Positions 1 to 6,171 of a stretch of DNA of 47,379 nt are shown piece after piece. The notes beneath the pieces were generated by a model. It worked only from the letters and a program-made list of their open reading frames with translations. It made no database searches and was not told the origin of the DNA. Within the stretch, counting starts at the first letter, position 1. Each line of letters begins with the position of its first letter. The stretch is from contig DKJZ01000078.1 in the NCBI GenBank assembly GCA_002454975.1, positions 1 to 47,379 of the forward strand, written 5' to 3'. This stretch comes from Hylemonella sp. UBA6679. Lineage in GTDB: Bacteria; Pseudomonadota; Gammaproteobacteria; Burkholderiales; Burkholderiaceae_C. A program made the translations under genes and the position numbers.

Positions 1-1
1 C

Positions 2-337
2 ATCGGTGGCGACCCGATCAATGGCCTCAAGCACATCGACGTGATGCGCGCCTTCAACGACGATCCTGATACCGATGCGGTCATCATGATTGGCGAAATC
101 GGCGGCCCTGACGAAGCCGAAGCCGCGCGCTGGTGCAAAGACAACATGAAAAAACCCATCGTGGGTTTCATCGCTGGTGTGACTGCCCCTCCGGGCAAGC
201 GCATGGGCCACGCTGGTGCGTTGATTTCCGGTGGTGCCGACACGGCCGACGCCAAGCTGGCCATCATGGAAGAGTGTGGTTTCAAAATCACGCGCAACCC
301 CTCTGAAATGGCCAAGCTGCTCAAAGCCATGCTCTGA
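2..337 (+). CDS. sucD: Succinyl-CoA ligase (ADP-forming) alpha subunit, 3' part
   Basis: The reading frame is open from base 2 and ends at TGA 335-337, giving the last 111 residues of SucD. The alpha subunit binds CoA and carries the phosphohistidine of succinyl-CoA synthetase in the TCA cycle, working with SucB/SucC beta subunit in the cytoplasm. The visible stretch includes the conserved KRMGHAGALISGG segment, whose histidine is the phosphorylated one in the family, and the usual C-terminal 'GFKITRNPSEMAKLLKAML' ending. The 5' part lies outside the window, with sucC expected upstream. A strong hairpin terminator follows at 378-419. Family assignment is secure. Confidence 0.97.
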   Translation: MGGDPINGLKHIDVMRAFNDDPDTDAVIMIGEIGGPDEAEAARWCKDNMKKPIVGFIAGVTAPPGKRMGHAGALISGGADTADAKLAIMEECGFKITRNPSEMAKLLKAML

Positions 338-344
338 GGACGCT

Positions 345-369
345 GATAACCGCAGTTATTGCGGTTATC
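345..369 (+). other. Perfect 9-bp inverted repeat after sucD
   Basis: GATAACCGC (345-353) and GCGGTTATC (361-369) are exact reverse complements around a 7-nt loop. The hairpin starts eight bases after the sucD stop and has no T tract of its own. It may protect the 3' end of the sucCD message or form part of a tandem terminator with the next hairpin. The role is inferred. Confidence 0.55.
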
Positions 370-377
370 CACACGCC

Positions 378-419
378 AAAACCGGATTTCCTCTCGGACA
401 ATCCGGTTTTATTGTTTTT
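378..419 (+). terminator. Rho-independent terminator of sucD
   Basis: AAAACCGGATT (378-388) and AATCCGGTTTT (400-410) form a perfect 11-bp stem with an 11-nt loop, followed by ATTGTTTTT. It lies between sucD and the TerC-family gene, so the latter probably needs its own promoter or read-through. Confidence 0.85.
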
Positions 420-420
420 G

Positions 421-438
421 GCCCGGGCAACACCGGGC
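421..438 (+). promoter_or_regulatory. Small hairpin just before the terC ribosome binding site
   Basis: GCCCGG (421-426) and CCGGGC (433-438) can pair around a 6-nt loop, three bases before the AAGGAG Shine-Dalgarno at 442-447. The position would let it influence translation of the membrane protein. No known riboswitch consensus was recognised; function is inferred only. Confidence 0.3.
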
Positions 439-451
439 GGTAAGGAGACCC

Positions 452-1144
452 ATGGAAGAGTTTATGACGGCCGCCTTCTGGCTTGCGGTTGGCCAAATCA
501 TCATGATTGACATTTTGCTCGGCGGCGACAACGCCGTGGTGATCGCGCTGGCTTGCCGCCAGCTGCCACCCGCGCAGCGCACCAAGGGCATCATCTGGGG
601 CACGGCCGGCGCCATTGTGCTGCGCGTGATTTTGATTGCCTTTGCACTCACCCTGCTGCAAGTGCCTTTCCTCAAGCTGGTGGGCGCGGCCCTGCTGGTG
701 TGGATTGGTGTGAAGCTCTTGGTGCCCGATGACGAAGACGACCACAACATCCAAGCCAGCGACAAGCTCTGGGGTGCCGTTAAAACCGTGATCGTGGCCG
801 ACCTGGTCATGAGCGTGGACAACGTGATCGCCATTGCCGGCGCCGCCCAAGGTGCTGGCGAGCAACACCAGCTCGCGCTGGTGATTTTTGGCTTGTTGGT
901 GAGCATTCCGATCATTGTGTGGGGCAGCCAACTGGTGCTCAAACTCATGGACCGCTTCCCCCTCATCATCACTGCCGGCGGCATGTTGCTGGGCTGGATT
1001 GCCGGCACCATGGCGCACACCGACCCAGCCGTGGTGAACATGATCCCGCAAGACAAAACCATCGGCTATGCCATGGGCATTGCCGGCGCGCTGCTGGTCT
1101 TCTTGGTGGGCAAGATGATGCAAAAGCGTCAAGCTGCACACTGA
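452..1144 (+). CDS. TerC/YjbE-family integral membrane protein
   Basis: A 230-residue polytopic membrane protein of the TerC superfamily, YjbE-like branch; relatives are linked to metal ion (notably manganese) export or homeostasis, but the substrate here is not shown. Two copies of the family motif are visible: 'GGDNAVVIALA' near residue 25 and 'MSVDNVIAIAGAA' near residue 120, the acidic residues of which lie in membrane segments. About seven hydrophobic helices are evident, with an acidic cytoplasmic-type loop (DDEDDHN) between the halves. The start at 452 was chosen because AAGGAG (442-447) precedes it by four bases; the frame is open further upstream to 359 but that part runs through the sucD terminator. 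The pilin gene follows. Confidence 0.88.
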   Translation: MEEFMTAAFWLAVGQIIMIDILLGGDNAVVIALACRQLPPAQRTKGIIWGTAGAIVLRVILIAFALTLLQVPFLKLVGAALLVWIGVKLLVPDDEDDHNIQASDKLWGAVKTVIVADLVMSVDNVIAIAGAAQGAGEQHQLALVIFGLLVSIPIIVWGSQLVLKLMDRFPLIITAGGMLLGWIAGTMAHTDPAVVNMIPQDKTIGYAMGIAGALLVFLVGKMMQKRQAAH

Positions 1145-1163
1145 GCGTTCTAGCGGCTGGCAG

Positions 1164-1178
1164 CGCACATGATGTGCG
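1164..1178. promoter_or_regulatory. Operator-like palindrome between terC and pilin
   Basis: CGCACAT-G-ATGTGCG is a perfect 7-bp inverted repeat around one base. It lies 20 bp after the terC stop and about 110 bp before the pilin start, upstream of the terminator at 1241. It looks like a dimeric regulator site, but no regulator is encoded nearby and no consensus is recognised. Confidence 0.3.
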
Positions 1179-1240
1179 TCAAGCCAGGCCGCATCGGTGT
1201 TTGCACCAGCACAGCCCTCAAGAAGGGCGGACTTAAAATG

Positions 1241-1273
1241 AAAGCGGGTCTGTCACGGCCCGCTTTTTTATTT
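1241..1273 (+). terminator. Hairpin terminator between terC and the pilin gene
   Basis: AAAGCGGG (1241-1248) pairs with CCCGCTTT (1259-1266), followed by a T-rich run (TTTATTTG). It should end the terC transcript. Only 17 bases separate it from the pilin ATG, so any separate pilin promoter must lie upstream of the hairpin and the pilin message would carry this structure in its leader. Confidence 0.75.
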
Positions 1274-1290
1274 GTTCTAAGGGAGACAAC

Positions 1291-1851
1291 ATGATTTTGA
1301 CTGCACACGTTCGCGCGCGCGCTCAGCGCGGCTTGACCCTCATTGAGCTGATGATCGTCATTGCCATCATCGGCATCTTGTCAGCGGTGGCCCTGCCGGC
1401 TTACCAAGACTACACCGTCAAAGCCAAAATGGCCGAGGTGATGTTGGCCGCCAGTGGCTGCAAAACCAGCATCACCGAGGCCTACCAAACGGCCACCAAA
1501 GACACCTCGCCTGCAGCCAACGCCTGGGGTTGCGAGGGTGTGAACACCAGCAAATACGTCTCTGCCGTCAACACCAATGCCGATGGCGTGATCAAGGTCA
1601 CCGTCAAAGGCTTAGGCCCAGCAGCCATTGAAGGCAAAGCGGTGTATTTGGTGCCGCAAAAAATTGAAACCGGCACCGGTGGCGCCACCACCGCCACGGC
1701 CCTGAGCAAAGACAGCATCCCCACGCCGATTGCGCAATGGGGCTGTGGCGTGGCCGCTGCAGACACAGCCAGCTTGGGCAAGTACCTGCCCACCACGTGC
1801 AAAGACACAACGCTTGCAGCCGTGGTGAGCAGCTTTACCACCACCAACTGA
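1291..1851 (+). CDS. Type IV prepilin (major-pilin-like)
   Basis: A 186-residue type IV pilin precursor. A 14-residue leader ends in the prepilin peptidase site RG|LTLIELM: Gly14 precedes the cut and Glu19 is the +5 glutamate needed for methylation and assembly. The first mature residue is Leu15 instead of the usual Phe. A hydrophobic helix follows (about 15-40), then a soluble globular part with four cysteines; the last two (WGCGVA and PTTCKD) are placed like the D-region disulfide of PilA pilins. AAGGGAG (1279-1285) precedes the ATG. Function: subunit of surface pili for adhesion, twitching or DNA uptake (dprA is also in this window). It could be a minor pilin, but length and cysteine pattern favour a major subunit. 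Confidence 0.9.
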   Translation: MILTAHVRARAQRGLTLIELMIVIAIIGILSAVALPAYQDYTVKAKMAEVMLAASGCKTSITEAYQTATKDTSPAANAWGCEGVNTSKYVSAVNTNADGVIKVTVKGLGPAAIEGKAVYLVPQKIETGTGGATTATALSKDSIPTPIAQWGCGVAAADTASLGKYLPTTCKDTTLAAVVSSFTTTN

Positions 1852-1863
1852 GACGAGGCAGGC

Positions 1864-2550
1864 ATGACCCTCCCCAAAGTTCTTGCGTTCGATGTTTTCG
1901 GCACCGTGGTCGATTGGTACGGCACCATCGCGCGTGAGGCCCAGGCTTTGGGGGTCGATGGGGATGCGTTCGCGCTGGCCTGGCGCGCTGGTTACCAGCC
2001 CGCCATGCAGCGCGTGCGCAGTGGCGAGCTGGGCTGGACCAAGATCGACGACTTGCACCGCATGATTTTGGACGAGCTGCTGCCCCGTTTCGGGCTGCAA
2101 GACATGCCAGAGGCGCAGCGCGTGCACCTCAACCAGGTGTGGCACCGCCTGGATGCCTGGCCCGACACGGTCGCTGGCCTCACGCGCTTGAAGCAGCGCT
2201 TCACCATTTGCACGCTGTCCAACGGCAATTTGGGGCTGCTCACCCACATGGCCAAGCACGCGCAACTGCCCTGGGACTGCATTTTGTCGGCCGAGGTGTT
2301 TCGCGCTTACAAGCCTGACCCGGCCACGTACCTGGGGGTGGCCGAGGTGTTTAACTTGCAGCCTGCCGAGGTGATGTTGGTGGCTGCCCACCAAGACGAC
2401 TTGGCCGCAGCGCGCGCCTGCGGCCTGCAAACCGCGTACATCGAGCGCCCCGCAGAGTTTGGCCCTAAGGGCAAAGACATCGCCCCCAACCCCGCCAACA
2501 CCTGGCACGCGAAAGACCTCGCTCACTTGGCCGATTTGCTGGGCGCGTGA
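1864..2550 (+). CDS. Haloacid dehalogenase, type II (HAD superfamily)
   Basis: A 228-residue HAD-superfamily hydrolase of the L-2-haloacid dehalogenase type II group. Motif I is FDVFGT with nucleophile Asp10; motif II is TLSNGN (Ser119, Asn120); motif III is Lys150 in YKPDP; motif IV is AAHQDDL (176-180). Members hydrolyse L-2-haloacids to D-2-hydroxyacids; many relatives with an HxDD-type motif IV are only presumed dehalogenases, so the substrate is uncertain. It starts 12 bases after the pilin stop. Its 3' end overlaps the convergent mgtA gene by 28 bp. Confidence 0.85.
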   Translation: MTLPKVLAFDVFGTVVDWYGTIAREAQALGVDGDAFALAWRAGYQPAMQRVRSGELGWTKIDDLHRMILDELLPRFGLQDMPEAQRVHLNQVWHRLDAWPDTVAGLTRLKQRFTICTLSNGNLGLLTHMAKHAQLPWDCILSAEVFRAYKPDPATYLGVAEVFNLQPAEVMLVAAHQDDLAAARACGLQTAYIERPAEFGPKGKDIAPNPANTWHAKDLAHLADLLGA

Positions 2551-5210
2551 TGCGCCGGGCCGCTGCGAGCAGCGTTTGTTTTGGACACGCCAGCGTAGGC
2601 TGAGCCCGGGTGCAAGCTGCGCCACCAGCGCCCTAACAGGTGCATGAGGGCCAGGTAGGCCACCAGCATGGGCAGCATGTACAACCAATACAACAGCGGC
2701 AAAGGCGTGAGGCCCAGCGTAGCCGCCAAGGGCGAATAAGGCAGCATCGCGCCCACCGCGCACACGCCCAGCGTGGCCACCGTGAGCTGCCAGCTCGCGC
2801 GGCTTTGTACCCAGGGCACGTGGCGGGTGCGGATGATGTGGATGATCAGCGTTTGCGACAACAGCGACTCCACCAGCCACCCGGTTTGAAACAGCGAGGC
2901 TTGCGCCACCGTGTTGGCCTGCAGCACCCACCACATCAGCGCAAAGGTGAGGTAGTCAAACAGCGAGCTCACGGGCCCTGCCAACAAGATATAGCGCCCG
3001 ATGCTGCCCATCTCCCACTTGCGTGGCGCGCGCAGTTCTTCGGCGTCTACGTGGTCGGAGGGGATGGCGGTTTGCGAGATGTCGTAGAGCAGGTTGTTGG
3101 CCAGCACCTGAATGGCTGCCAGCGGTAAAAAAGGCAGCCAGGCACTGGCCCCCAGCACGCTGAGCATGTTGCCAAAGTTCGAGCTCGCCCCCATGCGGAT
3201 GTACTTCAAGATGTTGGCAAACACCTTGCGGCCTTCAAGCACGCCGCGGTCGAGCACCGTCAAACTTTTGTTGAGCAAAATGATGTCGGCCGACTCTTTG
3301 GCAATATCCACCGCCGTGTCCACCGAGATGCCCACATCGGCGGCTTGCAGCGCTGGCGCGTCGTTGATACCGTCGCCCAAATAGCCCACCACATGCCCGG
3401 CGCGGCGCAGCGCCTCGATGATGCGCGCCTTGTGCAGGGGCGTGAGTTGTGCAAACACCTGCACCAGAGGGGCTTGCAACAGCAGGCCTTGGTCGCTCAA
3501 GGCATCCACCTCGGGGCCGGTCATCACCTGTTGAGCGGGCAAGCCCACCGCTTGCGCAATGTGGCGTGTGACCACCAGGTTGTCGCCGGTGAGCACCTTG
3601 ACCGCAATGCCGTGGTGCTGCAGCTGCGCAATGGCGTGCGCCGCACTGTCTTTGGGTGGGTCTAGGAAGGCGATGTAGCCTTCAAGTACAAGGTCAAATT
3701 CGTCTCTAAGCAGCGTCTCTGCTCGGTGAGTAGCTATTGATTTAGTAGCAACGGCAATCAGCCGCAAACCTTCGGCGTTGAGCGCGTTGGTCGTCGCCAA
3801 GAGTTTGGCGCGGTGCGTGTCGTCCAGCACAAAGGTGTGGTCGGCCTCGCGCCCATGGGTGCAGACGCAGAGCACCGAGTCCACCGCGCCTTTGCAAATC
3901 AGCAACGATTGGCCCAGCGGCACGTGGCCCCCCGACACCACCACCGACATGCGTTTGCGGGTGAAGTCAAAGGGCAGCTCGTCGATTTTTTGCCAGACCA
4001 GGTCGCGGTGCGGGTGGCGTGCGTAGGTGCTCAGCACCGAGGCATCGAGCAAATTTTTCAGGCCCGATTGGTAGGCGCTGTTGAGGTAAGCCAGCATCAG
4101 CACCTCGTCGCTGGGCTGGCCTTGCAAGTTGATGTGGCGCTGCAAAATCACGCGGTCTTGGGTGAGCGTGCCGGTTTTGTCGGTGCACAGCACGTCCATG
4201 GCACCAAAGTTTTGGATGGCCTGCAAATGCTTGACGATGACTTGCCTGCGCGAGAGCACCAGGGCCCCTTTGGCCAGGTTCACCGTCACGATCATCGGCA
4301 GCATCTCGGGGGTGAGGCCCACGGCCACCGCCATGGCAAACAGCAGCGCATCGAGCCAGTTGCCCTTGCTCAGGCCGTTGATCACAAACACCAGCGGCGC
4401 CATGATGGCTATGAAACGGATCATCAACCAAGCAAAGCGGTTCAAGCCCACATCAAAGCTGCTGGGCGCGCGTTGCGCGGTGCTCAAGGCCGCCAGCGCG
4501 CCAAAGGTGGTGCGCGAGCCGGTGAGTGCCACCACTGCCAGCGCTGAGCCTGAGACCACGCTGCTGCCCATCCAGCACAGCCGCGCCTCGTTGGCGGCGT
4601 GGGCGTCTTTGTCGGCCGGCATGGATTCGCCGGTGAGCGCTGATTCGTTGACGAACAGGTTTTTGCTGGAGAGCAGCACCACATCAGCGGGCACCATGTC
4701 GCCAGCACTCAGGTGCACGATGTCGCCGGGCACCAGGTCTTGCAGCGGCACCTCATGCAGGTGGCTGCCGCCGAGCTCCAGGTCGCGGGGTGCGCGCTCC
4801 AGGCGCGACAAGGTTTCATCTGGCGGGCGCAACACGCTGGCGGTGGTGTGCACCATGGTTTTGAGGGCAAGGGCTGCGTTGTGGGAGCGGTGCTCTTGCC
4901 ACACGCCCAGCGTCACGCTCAGGCTCACCATGGCGGCTATCACCAGCGAAGCCTGCCGGTCACCCATGGCCCATGACACCCCTGCAAGCAGCAAGAGCAG
5001 CACGTGAAGCGGGTTGCGCAGCCGCGCCAGCACCAGCTGCGGCCAGCGTTGCGCCTGGCTTTGCGCCACGCTGTTGGGGCCAGTGCGCAGCAACCGCAGC
5101 CCAGCCTCGTTGTGGCTCAAACCAGCGGCCGAGGTTTTGAAAATTTGGTAGAGCGCCGCCTCATCCGCAAGCGCCCAAGCCAGCAACTGCGCCTTGGCGG
5201 TATCCGTCAT
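2523..5210 (-). CDS. mgtA: Magnesium-translocating P-type ATPase
   Basis: An 895-residue P3B-type ATPase of the MgtA/MgtB group, which imports Mg2+ across the inner membrane at the cost of ATP. An N-terminal cation-ATPase domain is followed by the first helices (near 65-110), the actuator domain with TGES, and the phosphorylation motif DKTGTLT with Asp344. The segment LAYLNSAYQSGLKNLLD just after it is typical of MgtA, as is LVLEGYIAFLDPPKDS. The hinge motif GDGINDAPAL and about six C-terminal helices follow. Length matches E. coli MgtA (898). No Mg2+-sensing leader was recognised upstream, where a decayed toxin-antitoxin pair lies. Codons ATKSIA in the nucleotide-binding domain (3732-3750) are AT-rich and match a dispersed repeat described separately. 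Confidence 0.95.
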   Translation of the reverse strand: MTDTAKAQLLAWALADEAALYQIFKTSAAGLSHNEAGLRLLRTGPNSVAQSQAQRWPQLVLARLRNPLHVLLLLLAGVSWAMGDRQASLVIAAMVSLSVTLGVWQEHRSHNAALALKTMVHTTASVLRPPDETLSRLERAPRDLELGGSHLHEVPLQDLVPGDIVHLSAGDMVPADVVLLSSKNLFVNESALTGESMPADKDAHAANEARLCWMGSSVVSGSALAVVALTGSRTTFGALAALSTAQRAPSSFDVGLNRFAWLMIRFIAIMAPLVFVINGLSKGNWLDALLFAMAVAVGLTPEMLPMIVTVNLAKGALVLSRRQVIVKHLQAIQNFGAMDVLCTDKTGTLTQDRVILQRHINLQGQPSDEVLMLAYLNSAYQSGLKNLLDASVLSTYARHPHRDLVWQKIDELPFDFTRKRMSVVVSGGHVPLGQSLLICKGAVDSVLCVCTHGREADHTFVLDDTHRAKLLATTNALNAEGLRLIAVATKSIATHRAETLLRDEFDLVLEGYIAFLDPPKDSAAHAIAQLQHHGIAVKVLTGDNLVVTRHIAQAVGLPAQQVMTGPEVDALSDQGLLLQAPLVQVFAQLTPLHKARIIEALRRAGHVVGYLGDGINDAPALQAADVGISVDTAVDIAKESADIILLNKSLTVLDRGVLEGRKVFANILKYIRMGASSNFGNMLSVLGASAWLPFLPLAAIQVLANNLLYDISQTAIPSDHVDAEELRAPRKWEMGSIGRYILLAGPVSSLFDYLTFALMWWVLQANTVAQASLFQTGWLVESLLSQTLIIHIIRTRHVPWVQSRASWQLTVATLGVCAVGAMLPYSPLAATLGLTPLPLLYWLYMLPMLVAYLALMHLLGRWWRSLHPGSAYAGVSKTNAARSGPAHHAPSKSAK
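3732..3750 (-). repeat. Dispersed palindromic repeat, copy 1 (inside mgtA)
   Basis: On the minus strand this reads TGCTA-N9-TAGCT. The same pattern and exact spacing is found at 30826-30844 and 44736-44754. Here it is in frame within mgtA and encodes part of VATKSIAT with AT-rich codons (ACT AAA TCA ATA GCT) that are unusual beside the GC-rich neighbours. Compared from memory with E. coli MgtA, no residues appear to be added, so it is unclear whether this is an insertion, a replacement or convergence. Confidence 0.45.
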
Positions 5211-5269
5211 CCCTAGCCCTCATGTGTGAGGGCTCAAGGGTGCGGGGTGGGGCGGGGCTGGGGCTTGCG

Positions 5270-5368
5270 CTACATCAAGCGGCGCTTAACCTCTTTGCCG
5301 CCCCAGCATTTCTCGCACACCAGGGCGCACGCTGTCAGCGTTGCGTCTGATAAGCCAAAGCTGGGCAT
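5270..5368 (-). pseudogene. Remnant of an MNT-type nucleotidyltransferase (HI0073-like antitoxin)
   Basis: Thirty-two codons remain: the opening MPSFGLSDATLTA matches the usual N-terminus of HI0073-family minimal nucleotidyltransferases, which normally continue into a GSRAxGxxxxxSDxD catalytic motif. That motif is absent; the frame runs into an unrelated tail and stops at TAG. The ATG sits one base after the TGA of the HI0074-like remnant (TGA-G-ATG), the tight coupling typical of this gene pair. In the intact pair the nucleotidyltransferase modifies and silences the HEPN partner. The identification rests on a short match plus gene order. Confidence 0.55.
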
Positions 5369-5369
5369 C

Positions 5370-5624
5370 TCAGGCACGGTCGCGCATGTCGCGCTGCAGC
5401 GCCATGAAAGCGGGGTAGTAGCGCTCTAAGTACCCTCAAACTCAAGGTAGTCTTTGAGCACATTCCACGCAGGTTCGTGCACAAACTCAAAGCATTCAAT
5501 CACGCCTTGTTTTTCAAGGTCAGTGCAGGCGCGCTGCTTTGAGAGCGCCACGGCCAGCGTGAGCTGCTGCAAAGCGCGGCTGTAATTGTCAAAACGGTTG
5601 TTTCCAGCGAGTATCTTCGGTCAT
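5370..5624 (-). pseudogene. Decayed HI0074-family (HEPN-like) nucleotidyltransferase substrate-binding protein
   Basis: The minus strand opens with MTEDTRWKQPF and then hits TGA at 5589-5591. Skipping one T in the TTTT run (5591-5594) restores the family frame: DNYSRALQQLTLA..., then GVIECFEFVHEPAWNVLKD, closely matching the RWxQRFxNYxxAL and ...IxxFExxxELAWxxLKDYLExEG core of HI0074 proteins. A second stop (TAG, 5426-5428) follows EFEGT, and right after it comes a typical C-terminal tail, RYYPAFMALQRDMRDRA, ending in TGA at 5370-5372. So there is one frameshift and an internal deletion that removed the central and catalytic-motif region (RN...SH). The intact protein would be about 130-140 residues. 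It fills most of the gap between mgtA and moaC. Confidence 0.7.
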
Positions 5625-5642
5625 GGTGCGCCCTTGCAGATG

Positions 5643-6119
5643 TCAAGCCGCCACAAAACTCCCGCTCTTGCCGCCATGCTTTTCCAGCAATCGCACGCCG
5701 GTCATCGTCATGCCGCGGTCCACGGCTTTGCACATGTCATAGATGGTGAGCAGGGCCACTTGCACGGCGGTTAAGGCTTCCATTTCCACACCGGTTTGGC
5801 CCACGGTTTCGACCGTGGCGGTGCACACAATGGCGTTGTTGTGGGGCTCAATCTCAAAGTCCACGGCCACGCGCGTCAGGGCCAGGGGGTGGCACAGGGG
5901 GATGAGGTCGCTGGTTTTCTTGGCGGCCTGGATGCCTGCAATGCGGGCAATGCCCAGCACATCGCCTTTTTTGGCGGTGCCTTGCTGCACAATGGCCAAC
6001 GTGGCGGGCAGCATCTCGATGCGGCCGCTGGCCACGCCAATGCGGTGGGTGCTGGCTTTGTTGGCCACATCCACCATGTGGGCTTGGCCTTGGGCATCAA
6101 AATGGGTGAGGTTCGACAT
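5643..6119 (-). CDS. moaC: Cyclic pyranopterin monophosphate synthase
   Basis: A 158-residue MoaC. It converts the cyclic GTP intermediate made by MoaA into cyclic pyranopterin monophosphate, the first committed pterin of molybdenum cofactor synthesis, in the cytoplasm. Visible family features are MVDVANKASTHRIGVASG at the N-terminus, the KKTSDLIPLCHP loop, and GVEMEALTAVQVALLTIYDMCKA, followed by the GKSGSF end. Length equals that of E. coli MoaC (161) within a few residues. It is divergent from bepA across 52 bp, and no other moa gene is in the window. Confidence 0.97.
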   Translation of the reverse strand: MSNLTHFDAQGQAHMVDVANKASTHRIGVASGRIEMLPATLAIVQQGTAKKGDVLGIARIAGIQAAKKTSDLIPLCHPLALTRVAVDFEIEPHNNAIVCTATVETVGQTGVEMEALTAVQVALLTIYDMCKAVDRGMTMTGVRLLEKHGGKSGSFVAA

Positions 6120-6171
6120 GGCTCTCTTTAATTCGCGGCGCCTGGCCGCATCTGGTGTTCAGAACTGATAG

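Noticed and set aside
410..451. Manganese (yybP-ykoY) riboswitch before the TerC-family gene.
   Set aside because: The conserved loop sequences of that aptamer are not present; only simple hairpins are seen.
1150..1175. Sigma-54 promoter for the pilin gene (TGGCA near 1157).
   Set aside because: The required GC ten bases after GG is absent, so the match is too weak.
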